Assembly: GCA_034401135.1 (NCBI GenBank)
Contig: JAWZSP010000007.1
Coordinates: 2,728,001 to 2,792,000, forward strand
Direction of reading: 5' to 3'
Origin: Volutella citrinella
Lineage: Eukaryota; Ascomycota; Sordariomycetes; Hypocreales; Nectriaceae
DNA: 64,000 nucleotides
The position numbers and the translations under genes were made by a program. The notes under the pieces are model-generated. The model was not told the origin of the DNA. It saw only the letters and a list, made by a program, of their open reading frames with translations, and did no database searches. The stretch's first letter is position 1. Each line of letters begins with the position of its first letter. Below, piece by piece: positions 9,797 to 19,907 of this stretch.

Positions 9797-11799
9797 ATGG
9801 AGCCTGAAGGAGAGCCCATGGCCCCGCCCTCCATCGAGGAGCGCCGGACCGCCCAGGTCGACAACGCTATTCGTGCGATCCAGGACAAGAAGCCTGTCCC
9901 TGAAATTGATTTCACGATTCATACCATGGAGGATGGCACCCAGGTCAACACCATGGAGCGCGTGTGCAAAGGTGCGTTAGATTGGTCCCTTCGCCTCGGC
10001 CAAAAACCGACTATTCGTCTCAACTGCAAATTTTCCTGGGGCCTTGAACTTGTGTTCTTGCCGCTCGTTTCGCGGGGGCGGAGTCTGCCGAGTCCATGAC
10101 ATGTTTGACATGTTTCAATGTAAGGGTTTTGCGGCTAACAACCACTATATCAGATGTCCAAGCTCCTGCCATGTCCAAGCCGACCGATGAGCAATTCTTT
10201 GAAGACGATACCAAAAGCAAGCCCGACATCACCTTCCTGAAGCAGCACTTTTATCGCGAGGGCCGTCTCACCGACGAGCAGGCTCTATGGATCATACAGA
10301 AGGGTACCGAGCTCCTGCGCGCTGAGCCCAACCTTTTGGAAATGGACGCCCCCATCACTGTTTGTGGAGACGTCCACGGCCAGTACTACGATTTGATGAA
10401 GCTGTTTGAAGTGGGCGGTGACCCTGCAGAGACGCGATATCTCTTTCTTGGCGACTACGTCGATCGCGGCTACTTCAGCATCGAATGCGTCCTCTATCTC
10501 TGGTCGCTCAAGATTCACTACCCCAAGACCTTGTGGCTTCTGCGTGGTAACCATGAATGTCGCCACCTGACAGACTACTTCACGTTCAAGCTTGAATGCA
10601 AGCACAAATACTCGGAGGCCATCTACGATGCCTGCATGGAATCCTTCTGCTCCCTGCCCCTGGCTGCTGTCATGAACAAGCAGTTCCTGTGCATCCACGG
10701 CGGTTTGAGCCCCGAGCTGCACACCCTTGATGATATCCGAAGTGTAGGCGGCCAAAAACATCCTGATGATTTACGTGTTTGTTGACCCTTTGCCACAGAT
10801 CGATCGATTCAGGGAGCCTCCCACCCAGGGCCTGATGTGTGACATCCTTTGGGCCGATCCCCTTGAGGACTTTGGGCAAGAAAAGACCAGCGACTACTTC
10901 TTGCATAACCACGTCCGAGGTTGCTCATACTTCTTCTCGTATCCTGCTGCTTGCAATTTCCTCGAGAAGAACAACCTGCTCTCCATCATTCGTGCCCACG
11001 AGGCTCAGGATGCCGGTTACAGAATGTACCGCAAAACTCGAACCACTGGCTTCCCCAGCGTCATGACCATCTTCTCAGCTCCCAACTACCTCGATGTTTA
11101 CAACAACAAGGCAGCCGTGCTCAAGTACGAGAACAACGTCATGAATATTCGACAGTTTAACTGCACTCCTCACCCCTACTGGCTCCCCAACTTCATGGAC
11201 GTCTTTACCTGGTCCTTGCCATTCGTTGGCGAGAAGATCACCGACATGCTCATTGCCATTCTCAGCACGTGCTCCGAGGAGGAACTGCGGGAGGAAACCC
11301 CATCATCGACCTCACCCGGCCCCAGCTCGCCCTCTCTCACCTCGACTGCGAACATGGATCCCGAATCTATCGAGTTCAAGCGAAGAGCGATCAAGAACAA
11401 GATTCTTGCCATTGGCCGACTTTCCCGAGTGTTCCAAGTCCTTCGTGAAGAGTCTGAGCGGGTTTCAGAGCTCAAGACCGTGTCTGGTGGCCGACTCCCT
11501 GCCGGCACTCTTATGTTGGGTGCTGAGGGCTTGAAGAATGCCATCAGCAACTTTGAGGACGCCAAAAAGGTTGATTTGCAGAACGAAAGGCTGCCTCCTA
11601 CTCATGATGAGGTTGTGAAGCACCAGGAAGAGGAGCGCCAGATTGCCCTCCAGAAGGCTACCGAAGCGGCCGATAACGACAAGAAACTCCAGCAGCTTTC
11701 CAGGAGGCTCAGCACGTAAGTTTTGCCACCGATAGAGAGTGCCAATTTGACGCTGACTGTGTGACTAGTGACCGCAAGACCCGGAACCCATCATCATGA
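9797..11799 (+). CDS. cna1: Calcineurin catalytic subunit A (Ca2+/calmodulin-dependent protein phosphatase 2B)
   Basis: Exons 9797-9971, 10154-10743, 10799-11715 and 11769-11799; 570 residues. The enzyme dephosphorylates Ser/Thr, notably on the Crz1-type transcription factor, in response to Ca2+. All metallophosphatase motifs are present: [37 protein letters not shown] and [11 protein letters not shown]. The calcineurin B-binding helix follows ([20 protein letters not shown]). Next is a calmodulin-binding helix of the type [20 protein letters not shown], then a C-terminal regulatory tail. The last exon is tiny (31 nt, encoding the end of [11 protein letters not shown]); without that splice the frame would stop just after the donor. 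The first intron (182 nt) is longer than the others. The start context is CCACCATGG. The upstream 779 nt lack any ATG. Confidence 0.97.
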
Positions 11800-12257
11800 G
11801 AGGGCGATTGTCTTTTGCGTTCTCCATGATCTACGCCATTCGGTGCTGACTTGGTGATTAAATGGATCATTTATGAGCAAGGGGAGGGATATCTATTCAG
11901 GTTGATCCTGATCTCACGCCTCTGGTAACATATGAGTGCGCCGCCAGCTAGGCTTGGCTCGGCGGATTTGGTAGGATGCAATTGAAGGAGATGATGTGTT
12001 GCGCTGAGGCGCTGGATCTGCAGACAGCGTTGGAAACATTGTCTAGAAGCCGCCAGACCACTCACGATGCGCAGTCGGCGATGCACCTTAATGAATATAT
12101 GAACACTATTTGGAGAAGCTCTCGCGTTCGACATAGTCCCGTTGCTAAATGCATGACGGGATTCCACCAGCCACCCTGCGTAAAAATCCCTGTGATATTG
12201 AAATAAGTGCAGCAGACGGGCAATCCCTTCCAGCCAGTAAACTGTGCGCCGTCTCTC
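11800..12257. other. Convergent 3' intergenic region
   Basis: This lies between the 3' ends of calcineurin A (plus) and PAC3 (minus). I see no gene; the content is compatible with two 3' UTRs. Confidence 0.6.
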
Positions 12258-12769
12258 TCAGATTACCTTTTGGACCAACTCCAAAAGGTCGAAAAACGCC
12301 TCTCGCTCAGTATCAATTTTAGTCAGCCCTAATCCCAAAACCATTGTTCGACGGTCATCGGGAGCTCTCAAAGATAAATGGCTCGCAATCTGAGCCGCGT
12401 AAAGTTGACCAAGGGTTTCCCGGTCTTCGCCGCCACCGCCGAGCAGCGTCTTGGGTGTGAGATGTGTAGAGGGCAGGAGACCTTGATTCATGCTGGGAAG
12501 AGTCATCTCAACCAGTCCGGCTGACGACCCCGCCAGTGGTACTTGAATCTACCATTGAAGATTAAGTTAAGTTTCGAATCATAAAATGGTCTCAACCGGT
12601 GGTGTTCGCGTCTTACCCATTGTGACAATCGGCCTTCCTGGGAGACGGTGATGAGGATCTTGTCAGAGAAGCTAGTGGATTTGACCTCGGTGGCCACACC
12701 ATTAATGAGTCCTTGAGCTTCCCGTGTCTTTGCGGGAAATGCTTCCTCGCGAATATCGCTTGTGGCCAT
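12258..12769 (-). CDS. Proteasome assembly chaperone 3 (PAC3/Irc25-type)
   Basis: Two exons on minus, 12617-12769 then 12258-12548, joined across a 68-nt intron; 147 residues. PAC3 with its partner PAC4 helps build the alpha ring of the 20S proteasome. The family signature FPAKTREAQGLINGVATEV is followed by a beta-strand core (SFSDKILITVSQEGRLSQWI) and the LLGGGGEDRETLGQLYAAQI segment. A C-terminal VLGLGLTKID motif completes the fold. The join reads SQWIQVPLAGSSAGLVE, as expected for the family; without splicing the frame ends early. Length is normal for a small chaperone. It shares a 271-nt divergent promoter with the Ecm16-type helicase gene. Confidence 0.85.
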
Positions 12770-13040
12770 GACAACGGTCAAGTCTAGCTGATGTTGGGAT
12801 GATTTTGGTACGGGAGAGGTCTCGACGTTGCCGCAGCTGAGTGGAGTTGGCCAGCCCCACCACCCCGCACTAGACTGAACTGGGATAAAGATTTTGGCGG
12901 TGGCACACGGCAAAACGGTTTACTTCCAAAATTTCCTGGTTCAGGTCGACAGCATTCGTGTATACCAAACTTTTGGGCAATTCGCCAAAGCGACCACACT
13001 TTGAGGGGTTGGATCGATCCTTGATTCTGGATCATTCATA
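12770..13040. promoter_or_regulatory. Divergent promoter of PAC3 and the Ecm16-type helicase
   Basis: Only 271 nt separate the two start codons, so both genes must be driven from this short segment or from overlapping leaders. I did not recognise a specific transcription-factor site with confidence. Confidence 0.6.
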
Positions 13041-16000
13041 ATGGCAAAATACGTCCCCCGCCAGAGGAAGCACAAGGTCCTCGCTCGTGAGCGAGCAAAG
13101 GAGAATGCGCGCCATGATGTCGACGACACCAACCAGACTGAGCTCCTCCCCGAGGACAAGCACAGTCACGAAGCGCGCAAGGCCCAGATGAAGGAAGAAC
13201 TGCGACAAGAAGGCGTCAAAATGAGCGGCAAGAAGGCCAAGCGACTGGAAAAGTACATTGAAACCAAGCTACGCAAGGATGAGAATCGGGAATTGATAGC
13301 CAAGTTGGCCCAGCGGAAAGTCGACACCAGCCTCTTTTCCAGCAGTCGGTCTCTCGGCCAAGGTCGTGAGACGAAGAGAGAGGGACTGAAGAGAGCGCTG
13401 CGAGAGGAGAAAGCTGGATTGGAAGGCAGCAGCGAAAGGGAGAGGATTCTGTTTGAAAGGAGAAATGACGTCGACGAGGATGTAAGCGGCAATGAGAGCA
13501 ACGACGGGAGCGACAGTGAGGCGGAAGTTGATCGCCCAGCTGCGGCGGAGACGAAGACCACAGAGAAGCAAGCTTCCACACCAGCGGTATCCATGGGTTC
13601 CGGTCTAAAACGGCCTCTGGAACTGGACGATGAAGGTCGGCCCGTCATTAAGAAGCGGCAAAAGCGCGGTGGCGTGAAATCGAAAATTCCCTTGGTCTCC
13701 AAGGTTGAGGCGCCGCCTCCACTTGAGGAGTCTGACGAAAGCGACGGCGATGAGTGGAATGGTTTCAGCGAGGACGAAGCAACTGGCGACGCTCCAGACA
13801 GCGAGGCAGAGGAATCGCAGCAATCGGAAGGACAGGAAGATTCCGAGGACGAAGACGACAGCTCAGAACCGTCCTCCGAAGAAGAATCCGACGAGGACAT
13901 GGAGGACGGCGTTACTGAAGAGACAGAACGGAAGTCTTCGTCATTCAAAGCATGGGCTCATCAACAGCGAAATGAAGCCCTGGGGTATCAGTCCCTTGAA
14001 GGAGGTACGGCAAATCTTGAGATTCCCAAGCCCGATAACTTCGTACCCCGAGCCCCGGAGCAAGATCCTCTTCCGATGGAGCTGAAACCGACCGAGAACA
14101 CATCGCGCAAGGTCTACAGCGTAAATGTTACCCGAACACCCGAAGTGCAGGATGTCCGGCTCAGGCTTCCCGTCGTCTCAGAGGAGCAACGGCTAATGGA
14201 AGCAATCCACAACAATGATATTGTGGTCATTTGCGGTTCCACGGGTTCTGGTAAAACCACACAGATTCCACAGTTCCTATACGAATCTGGCTATGGCTCT
14301 CCCGACTCTCCCACTCCCGGCATGATCGGTGTGACACAGCCTCGCCGAGTCGCTGCTGTCAGTATGTCGAAGCGAGTTGCAGAGGAGTTGGGAGATCACT
14401 CCGACGTGGTGGCTTACCAGATCCGGTTCGAGGGCACTGTTGATCCCAAGACCGCCATCAAGTTCATGACGGACGGCGTCTTGCTCCGTGAAATTGCACA
14501 AGATATTACGCTGCGAAAGTACTCCGCCATTGTCATTGATGAAGCGCACGAACGTAGTGTCAATACCGACATTCTCGTCGGCATGCTCAGCCGAGTGATC
14601 AAGCTTCGCGCGGAGCTTGCACAGGAGGACCCCAAGGTGAAGCCCTTGAAGCTCATCATCATGTCTGCAACCCTCAGGGTCGAGGACATGACAATGAACC
14701 CCACACTGTTTGCTACCCCGCCGCCCGTTCTCGAAGTCGAAGGCCGACAGCATTCCGTTACTATTCACTTCTCACGTCGTACTTATCCCGACTACGTCGA
14801 AGAAGCCTTCCGCAAGATCAGCCGAGGACATAAAAAGCTACCCCCAGGTGACATCTTGGTTTTCCTCACCGGACGCAACGAGATTCTGCAGCTCAGCAAG
14901 AGACTGAAAGCTGCGTTCGGAGGTTCCAGGACAGCAGATGGACCAAAAGTTCAGATTTCTGCCAGCGAGGCGCCAATGGAAGTTGAAGATGTCGAATTCG
15001 GCGATGTGGACGATCACACGGTCGACGATTTTGATGAAATTGAATCCGATGAGGACGAGGAAGAGGAGGACGAGTTCCAGATTGAGGAGGACCAGGAGGC
15101 AGCGCCTCTGAAAATGAGGGTGTTGCCTCTTTACTCCCTCCTCCCGACCCGGGAACAAATGCGAGTGTTCGAGCCAGCGCCAGAGGGCACGCGACAGATT
15201 ATCCTGGCGACCAATGTTGCAGAAACTAGTTTGACCATTCCTGGCATCCGCTACGTCTTCGACTGTGGCCGGTCCAAGGAGAGGCAGTACGATCGACTCA
15301 GCGGAGTCCAGAGCTACGACATTGGCTGGATCAGCAAGGCCAGTGCAAACCAGCGATCTGGTCGTGCTGGTCGAACCGGCCCCGGACATTGCTACAGGCT
15401 ATACTCGTCGGCAGTGTACGAGCGAGACTTCCCGCAATTCACCGACCCAGAGTTGCTGCGGATGCCGATTGAAGGAGTCGTGCTACAGTTGAAAGCCATG
15501 AATTTGCAGCACGTGGTCAACTTTCCGTTCCCTACGCCTCCTGATCGTCGGAGTCTGGCAAAGGCAGAGAAACTTCTCACATATCTCTCCGCCATCTCTT
15601 CATCCGGCCAAGTCACACAAATCGGCACAACCATGTCTGTCTTCCCGCTGTCCCCCAGGTTTGCACGTATTCTCCTTGTTGGACACTTGCACGACTGCCT
15701 CCCCTATACAATTGCCCTAGTCGCCGGTCTATCCGCAGCAGAGGTTTTCATGCCAGAGAACCAAGCGGTGCCAGCCTTGGCTGCAAAGGACGATGCTGTG
15801 ATTCGCACGGCAGATGATGTGCTAGCCGAGGACCGCCAGGCAAACGTGCGTCGCATGTTTAACCAGGTGCAGAAGAACTTTTGCTACCTTGACGACCGTT
15901 CGGACGCTATCAAGCTCCTCCAGGTGGTGGGCGAGTTTGCCCACGAGCCCACTGAGGAGTGGTGCGAGAGTCACTTTGTGCGATTCAAGGTGCTCAAGGA

Positions 16001-16655
16001 AATCCAACAGTTACGCAAGCAGATTACGGAGCTCCTACGAGCCAACGTCGCTGCGTTTGCAAACCTCAAATATCAAGACAAGCTTGACCCTCCGACCCCG
16101 AAGCAGGTCGCCGCACTCAAGCAAATGGCTGCAGCGGGATTCATCGACCAGGTCGCCATCAGGGCAGACATGTCGCCCAACCCCCCCGAGCAATACCGCA
16201 AGCCTAAGCGCGCCATTGATGTTCCGTACATCCCCCTCATGCCCATCCACACAGGACAGGAAGTTGAGAGCGACCGCTCCGTCTACATCCATCCAACTTC
16301 CCCGCTCGCACACCTCAGCGTACAGGAGTGTCCAGAGTACGTCGTGTATTCGTACCTCCAGCGGGCGGCGCAGTCCGGAACGGACACGGAGAAGCGGCCC
16401 AAGACGCGAATGCATGCGTTGACTGATATCACTGGCGGGCAGCTTGGCGCGTTAGCAAAGGGGACGCCACTCATCACGTACGGCAAGCCCATCAAGGAGC
16501 TGAGCGCCAAGACCGGCGCCAACGGGGTCATGGAACGAGATTGCTTCGTGGTGCCTTATCTGAGGGCGGAGAGCACTGGTGGACAGGGTTGGCCGTTGCC
16601 GGCGAAGAAGGTGAAGCAGCGGAAGCTTGCTGGGAAGGGCTGGGTTGTAGAATGA
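13041..16655 (+). CDS. ECM16: DEAH-box RNA helicase of small-subunit ribosome biogenesis (Ecm16/Dhr1, DHX37-like)
   Basis: Single exon, 1204 residues. The protein acts in the nucleolus, where it releases U3 snoRNA from the 18S rRNA precursor. The N-terminal third is basic then highly acidic (Ser/Asp/Glu runs at about 150-300). The helicase core follows: GSTGSGKTTQIPQF near residue 398, DEAH near 500, SAT near 545 and QRSGRAGRTGPG near 770. An acidic insertion (about residues 650-690, DEDEEEEDEFQIEEDQE) splits the second RecA domain, as in other Dhr1 proteins. The helicase-associated and OB-fold regions follow, with a basic C-terminus. The N-terminus MAKYVPRQRKHKVLARERAK and the acidic insert distinguish it from the splicing helicases Prp2/16/22/43. 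Confidence 0.95.
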   Translation: MAKYVPRQRKHKVLARERAKENARHDVDDTNQTELLPEDKHSHEARKAQMKEELRQEGVKMSGKKAKRLEKYIETKLRKDENRELIAKLAQRKVDTSLFSSSRSLGQGRETKREGLKRALREEKAGLEGSSERERILFERRNDVDEDVSGNESNDGSDSEAEVDRPAAAETKTTEKQASTPAVSMGSGLKRPLELDDEGRPVIKKRQKRGGVKSKIPLVSKVEAPPPLEESDESDGDEWNGFSEDEATGDAPDSEAEESQQSEGQEDSEDEDDSSEPSSEEESDEDMEDGVTEETERKSSSFKAWAHQQRNEALGYQSLEGGTANLEIPKPDNFVPRAPEQDPLPMELKPTENTSRKVYSVNVTRTPEVQDVRLRLPVVSEEQRLMEAIHNNDIVVICGSTGSGKTTQIPQFLYESGYGSPDSPTPGMIGVTQPRRVAAVSMSKRVAEELGDHSDVVAYQIRFEGTVDPKTAIKFMTDGVLLREIAQDITLRKYSAIVIDEAHERSVNTDILVGMLSRVIKLRAELAQEDPKVKPLKLIIMSATLRVEDMTMNPTLFATPPPVLEVEGRQHSVTIHFSRRTYPDYVEEAFRKISRGHKKLPPGDILVFLTGRNEILQLSKRLKAAFGGSRTADGPKVQISASEAPMEVEDVEFGDVDDHTVDDFDEIESDEDEEEEDEFQIEEDQEAAPLKMRVLPLYSLLPTREQMRVFEPAPEGTRQIILATNVAETSLTIPGIRYVFDCGRSKERQYDRLSGVQSYDIGWISKASANQRSGRAGRTGPGHCYRLYSSAVYERDFPQFTDPELLRMPIEGVVLQLKAMNLQHVVNFPFPTPPDRRSLAKAEKLLTYLSAISSSGQVTQIGTTMSVFPLSPRFARILLVGHLHDCLPYTIALVAGLSAAEVFMPENQAVPALAAKDDAVIRTADDVLAEDRQANVRRMFNQVQKNFCYLDDRSDAIKLLQVVGEFAHEPTEEWCESHFVRFKVLKEIQQLRKQITELLRANVAAFANLKYQDKLDPPTPKQVAALKQMAAAGFIDQVAIRADMSPNPPEQYRKPKRAIDVPYIPLMPIHTGQEVESDRSVYIHPTSPLAHLSVQECPEYVVYSYLQRAAQSGTDTEKRPKTRMHALTDITGGQLGALAKGTPLITYGKPIKELSAKTGANGVMERDCFVVPYLRAESTGGQGWPLPAKKVKQRKLAGKGWVVE

Positions 16656-16967
16656 CGAATTATCGGGTTTGGAAAAGTCTGCTGCATTTTCGGGTTCTCA
16701 ATATAGACAAGATACCATTGTTGCCCATACGGATTGAATATATTGGGCTCATCTACTTCGGATATTATTGAGTTGGCACCTCTGTTTCTTCCTCCTGCCG
16801 GGCTAGAACCGTCACTCATTGCTCAACACGTCAGGTTCACCAGTCTTCTTCTAGTGAAGTGGCGGCGTGCTTGGCGTGGTGGTCGCGCCGATATTTTTTG
16901 CCTGGGTATCTGATGAAAATGCTAAAATACGAACTGTCATGCCTAAACGCCATGCTTCTACTCGTCC
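16656..16967. other. Convergent 3' intergenic region
   Basis: This lies between the ends of the helicase gene (plus) and MED6 (minus). It is AT-richer than the flanks, consistent with 3' UTRs. No gene is seen. Confidence 0.6.
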
Positions 16968-17963
16968 TCAAGAACTCGCCGGCGTAGGGGTGTTCATGAT
17001 CTTGCTCTTCTTCCGTTTCGGCTTCGAAGTCGTAGCAGACCTCGGCGTTTTCGCTTCTTTCCCATCCTTCTTGTCGTCGATCTTAGTGTTTAGGGACGGT
17101 CCGCTGATTGACCCAATGCCATCCTGCTTGGCAAGTCGTGGCGGAGGGACGACCTTTCGGCCCGTCGATGAGAGGTGGAACTCGCCAGGACGTCCAGTGA
17201 TGGGATTTTCGTCTATGTAGTCGCCGCCATACTTCATATGAACCATGAACGACTCGGAGGCGAGACGCTCGAGGGAGAGCTGGTCGGTCCTCTGGGCCGC
17301 GGTCGCGGGCTTGCCAGACTCGTCGGGGATCGGTGTTGCCTCCTTGGATTCCTGTGCTTTTGGCCGGGCAGTACTTTGGTTGGAAGGAAGTTGGTAGACA
17401 TGCCCCAGCGAAGGGCGCCACTCGCGTACGCTCTCGGCAGCGGGGAGAGCCCTTGCTATAGCCGATGATATTGTCATCTGTGGCAGCCAGGTTAGTTATT
17501 ATAGCAAGTCGCTGTGGCTGTCCAGACTTACAAGTCTTGACGCAAGGATATCTTGGAGGTTGGGCGCCATGTATATATTCTCTCCCACCACAAAATACGA
17601 TGCGTGCACCGTCACCTCATCCTCCTCGTCGTATCTCTTCCGCCTGGTCTGCTTGCGAATCACCCACACGCCAGTGCCTGTTCCGGGCGCCATTTCCGCG
17701 GGCTCCTCGCCTACTATGAACTCGAGACCGGACATGGTCTTGAGTCGAGCCTCGAAAGCCTCACGGGTCTGGATGTAATGGTACATGGACATGTTGTTCA
17801 TGGCCTGGCTCATGATGACGGCGTTGTTGGACGTGCGCTCGAAGAAAGGCGACTCGGCGAAGTAGAACAGGATCGTGTTGGAGTGCAGGCCACCCATGGA
17901 GGCTACTATGGGCGGCGAGCGCCATTGGATCTCGTCGAGGGGAGGATCGTTGGGATTGGCCAT
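16968..17963 (-). CDS. MED6: Mediator complex subunit 6
   Basis: Two exons on minus, 17532-17963 then 16968-17477, with a 54-nt intron; 313 residues. Med6 is a head-module subunit of Mediator, which links activators to RNA polymerase II in the nucleus. The conserved N-terminal half contains EIQWRSPPIVASMGGLHSNT, FYFAESPFFERTSNNAVIM and MYHYIQTREAFEARLK. After the strand motif SYFVVGENIYMAPNLQDILA the splice joins LASRL to MTISSAIARALPAA, as in relatives. The C-terminal third is Lys/Pro/Ser-rich and probably disordered, ending in basic PKRKKSK. The frame stays open upstream of the ATG, but the earlier codons contain no ATG. Confidence 0.93.
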
Positions 17964-18311
17964 GGTCAGTGGCTGGCTGTCAGTGAGTGCATATGATGAA
18001 GCGAACAGAAATGGAAGCTGTCTGGTGCGGTGCGCTGGCTGGCTAAGGTACTTGCGAAATGGATCTGCTCCGCGCACGGGCAAGCTGGGCTGTGACGTGG
18101 GGTAGGAGCTAGCGCCGCCAGGCCCTGCAGGTGTTCGCTCTTAGTGGCGTCGCATTTCTTCCAACCTAACTTCAATCCAACCACACAGTCCTCACCAGCA
18201 GCATTACGCCCATCTCACCCCCAACTCCTGGCTCGTTCATCCTCGAAATTACAGAACTTGTGGAGTCCCTCACCTTTGACTTCTAGCTTGCTCACATCAG
18301 GCAACGCCACC
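17964..18311. promoter_or_regulatory. Divergent promoter of MED6 and the MMTAG2-like gene
   Basis: A 348-nt segment separates two divergent start codons. The plus-strand side near 18200-18311 is C/T-rich with the start context CGCCACCATGG. No specific site is claimed. Confidence 0.55.
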
Positions 18312-19094
18312 ATGGATCTGCTCTCCACTGTACGCAAGTCTGGCTCCCGTGGCGGCGTCAACTTCAGCTGGGATGAAGTCGCCAACTCTTCCCACCGTGA
18401 AAACTATCTCGGTCACAGCCTCAAGGCTCCCGTTGGGAGATGGCAGAAGGGCCGCGATCTCAACTGGTACGCCAACTCCACGTCGACCGAAGCGAATAAG
18501 ACGGATGAGACCGACGAGGAGCGCCAAGCACGAGAGCGCAAGGAAGAACTACGCAAAATCAAGGAGGCTGAGGAAGACGCCATTGCCCTTGCATTAGGGC
18601 TACCCGTTCCACAAAGAAACACGTCTGGTGCCAACTCCGTCGAAGTTTCGGGCCAGCGACAGATCGGCCCCTCCGACGGTCCGTCAGCCAAGGCGGAGGA
18701 GGTGGATTCCAAGAAGACGCGGTCACGTCGCCACGAAGATTCCGGACGGCATGAGAGAAGGCGTCGTCGGAGCCGAAGCCGCAGTCGTGAGCGCGGACAT
18801 GACCGCGAGAGGCGACACAGAAAGCACAGGCGCAGCAGGAGCCGAGATGGCGATCGTGAAAGGCGTAGACCTAGGGAGAGAGACGGCGAAGGGGAAGAAA
18901 GACGGGACAGGCCAAGGGATAGAGATGCGGACAAGGACCGGGGCCAGCGAAGGCACCACCGGTCAGGAAGCCGAGAGAGAGACTACGAAGGAAGCGACCG
19001 ACGGCGGGAGAACAGGAGCAGAGAACGTCGTGAACCCAGGTCTCGCGACTATAGTCGTCGAAGCCTTAGCCCCAGACCGCGCTCGGGGGACTAG
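18312..19094 (+). CDS. MMTAG2-like protein (multiple myeloma tumour-associated protein 2 N-terminal domain, RS-rich tail)
   Basis: Single exon, 260 residues. The first 80 residues hold the conserved family block: GSRGGVNFSWDEVANSSHR, ENYLGHSLKAPVGRWQKGRD and LNWYA. A charged coiled-coil segment (EERQARERKEELRKIKEAEE) and EDAIALALGLPVP follow. The C-terminal half is a long Arg/Ser/Asp/Glu-rich tract with many SR, RD and RE dipeptides, resembling splicing-associated proteins. The human family member is a poorly characterised nuclear phosphoprotein; a link to RNA processing is inferred from the RS-like tail. The upstream frame is open but has no ATG, and 18312 has a strong start context. It is divergent from MED6. 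Confidence 0.85.
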   Translation: MDLLSTVRKSGSRGGVNFSWDEVANSSHRENYLGHSLKAPVGRWQKGRDLNWYANSTSTEANKTDETDEERQARERKEELRKIKEAEEDAIALALGLPVPQRNTSGANSVEVSGQRQIGPSDGPSAKAEEVDSKKTRSRRHEDSGRHERRRRRSRSRSRERGHDRERRHRKHRRSRSRDGDRERRRPRERDGEGEERRDRPRDRDADKDRGQRRHHRSGSRERDYEGSDRRRENRSRERREPRSRDYSRRSLSPRPRSGD

Positions 19095-19907
19095 GTCACC
19101 ACTACAACACGCAATATCCTACCCATCAGTTTAGCTTACCAATGATACCCAATAATATAAACAAATGTTTGTCAACTACCAACCGCAGACCAACCGCCAG
19201 CCAGTTTTAGAGAAGTGCGCAACGGTATCTGCTGACGAGAGATTCCCACCGCATTCATTCGGTGCCCAATGCTCACTATCACGCAACGTCTATTTCTACT
19301 TCGCCCAGCTCCGCTGCCGAATGAGATGCCAAGGCCAGTATTATCCCAAAGGTAATAGGATCGATTGAGCCGCAGAATGGGTGGTTACTATGTCGGGTCA
19401 CACTCCCTGGGGCCGCTAGGTGGCAGCGGAGTTAATTAGCGTACAAGGCTGCAACTGCCGCTAACCCCGCCTGACGGTCTCCATGGCCAGCACGCCAGGG
19501 GCACTACAATACCAACTGTCCTAGCAACGAACCAGCAGTCAATAGCCAAACCAACAAAGGAAAGTTGCCTCTTCAAACGGCCAAGGCAGATCGCTGGCCT
19601 TGGCGCTCTATTCACTTACCGTCTCGCCCAGCCGCAGTGAGGCTCTTGTCTTCTGTTGCTTGTTTGTCAGGGCGCCATCAGATTCTATAATTCGAAACTT
19701 GGCCACGCCAACGTAGGCAGCCTCCCACACGTACGCCTTACATCGCCTTCGCCACTGCTGCTAGTCTGCCCAGCTGACCCAGGCTGCAGCCCAGCCCAGA
19801 GCCTTGCCGAGCTTCCCATCCATTCGAGACACACATAACTTCCGATCTTTTGCAAACGATGCGGCCTTGAACATCTTCCCGACAACCAACTTTGATCCGT
19901 CCCAGCG
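19095..19907. other. Intergenic region, promoter of the sacsin-like gene
   Basis: About 0.8 kb with no recognisable coding region. It contains a minimal upstream ORF at 19859-19870 (ATG, two codons, stop), 38 nt before the sacsin-like start codon. Confidence 0.5.

Noticed and set aside
13166..13948. 260-codon Ser-rich minus-strand frame
   Set aside because: It is the complement of the acidic Asp/Glu/Ser region of the Ecm16-type helicase; Ser runs arise from GAG/GAC-type codons read backwards.
18413..18934. 173-codon minus-strand frame rich in Leu, Ser and Arg
   Set aside because: It is the antisense of the RS/RD-rich tail of the MMTAG2-like gene.
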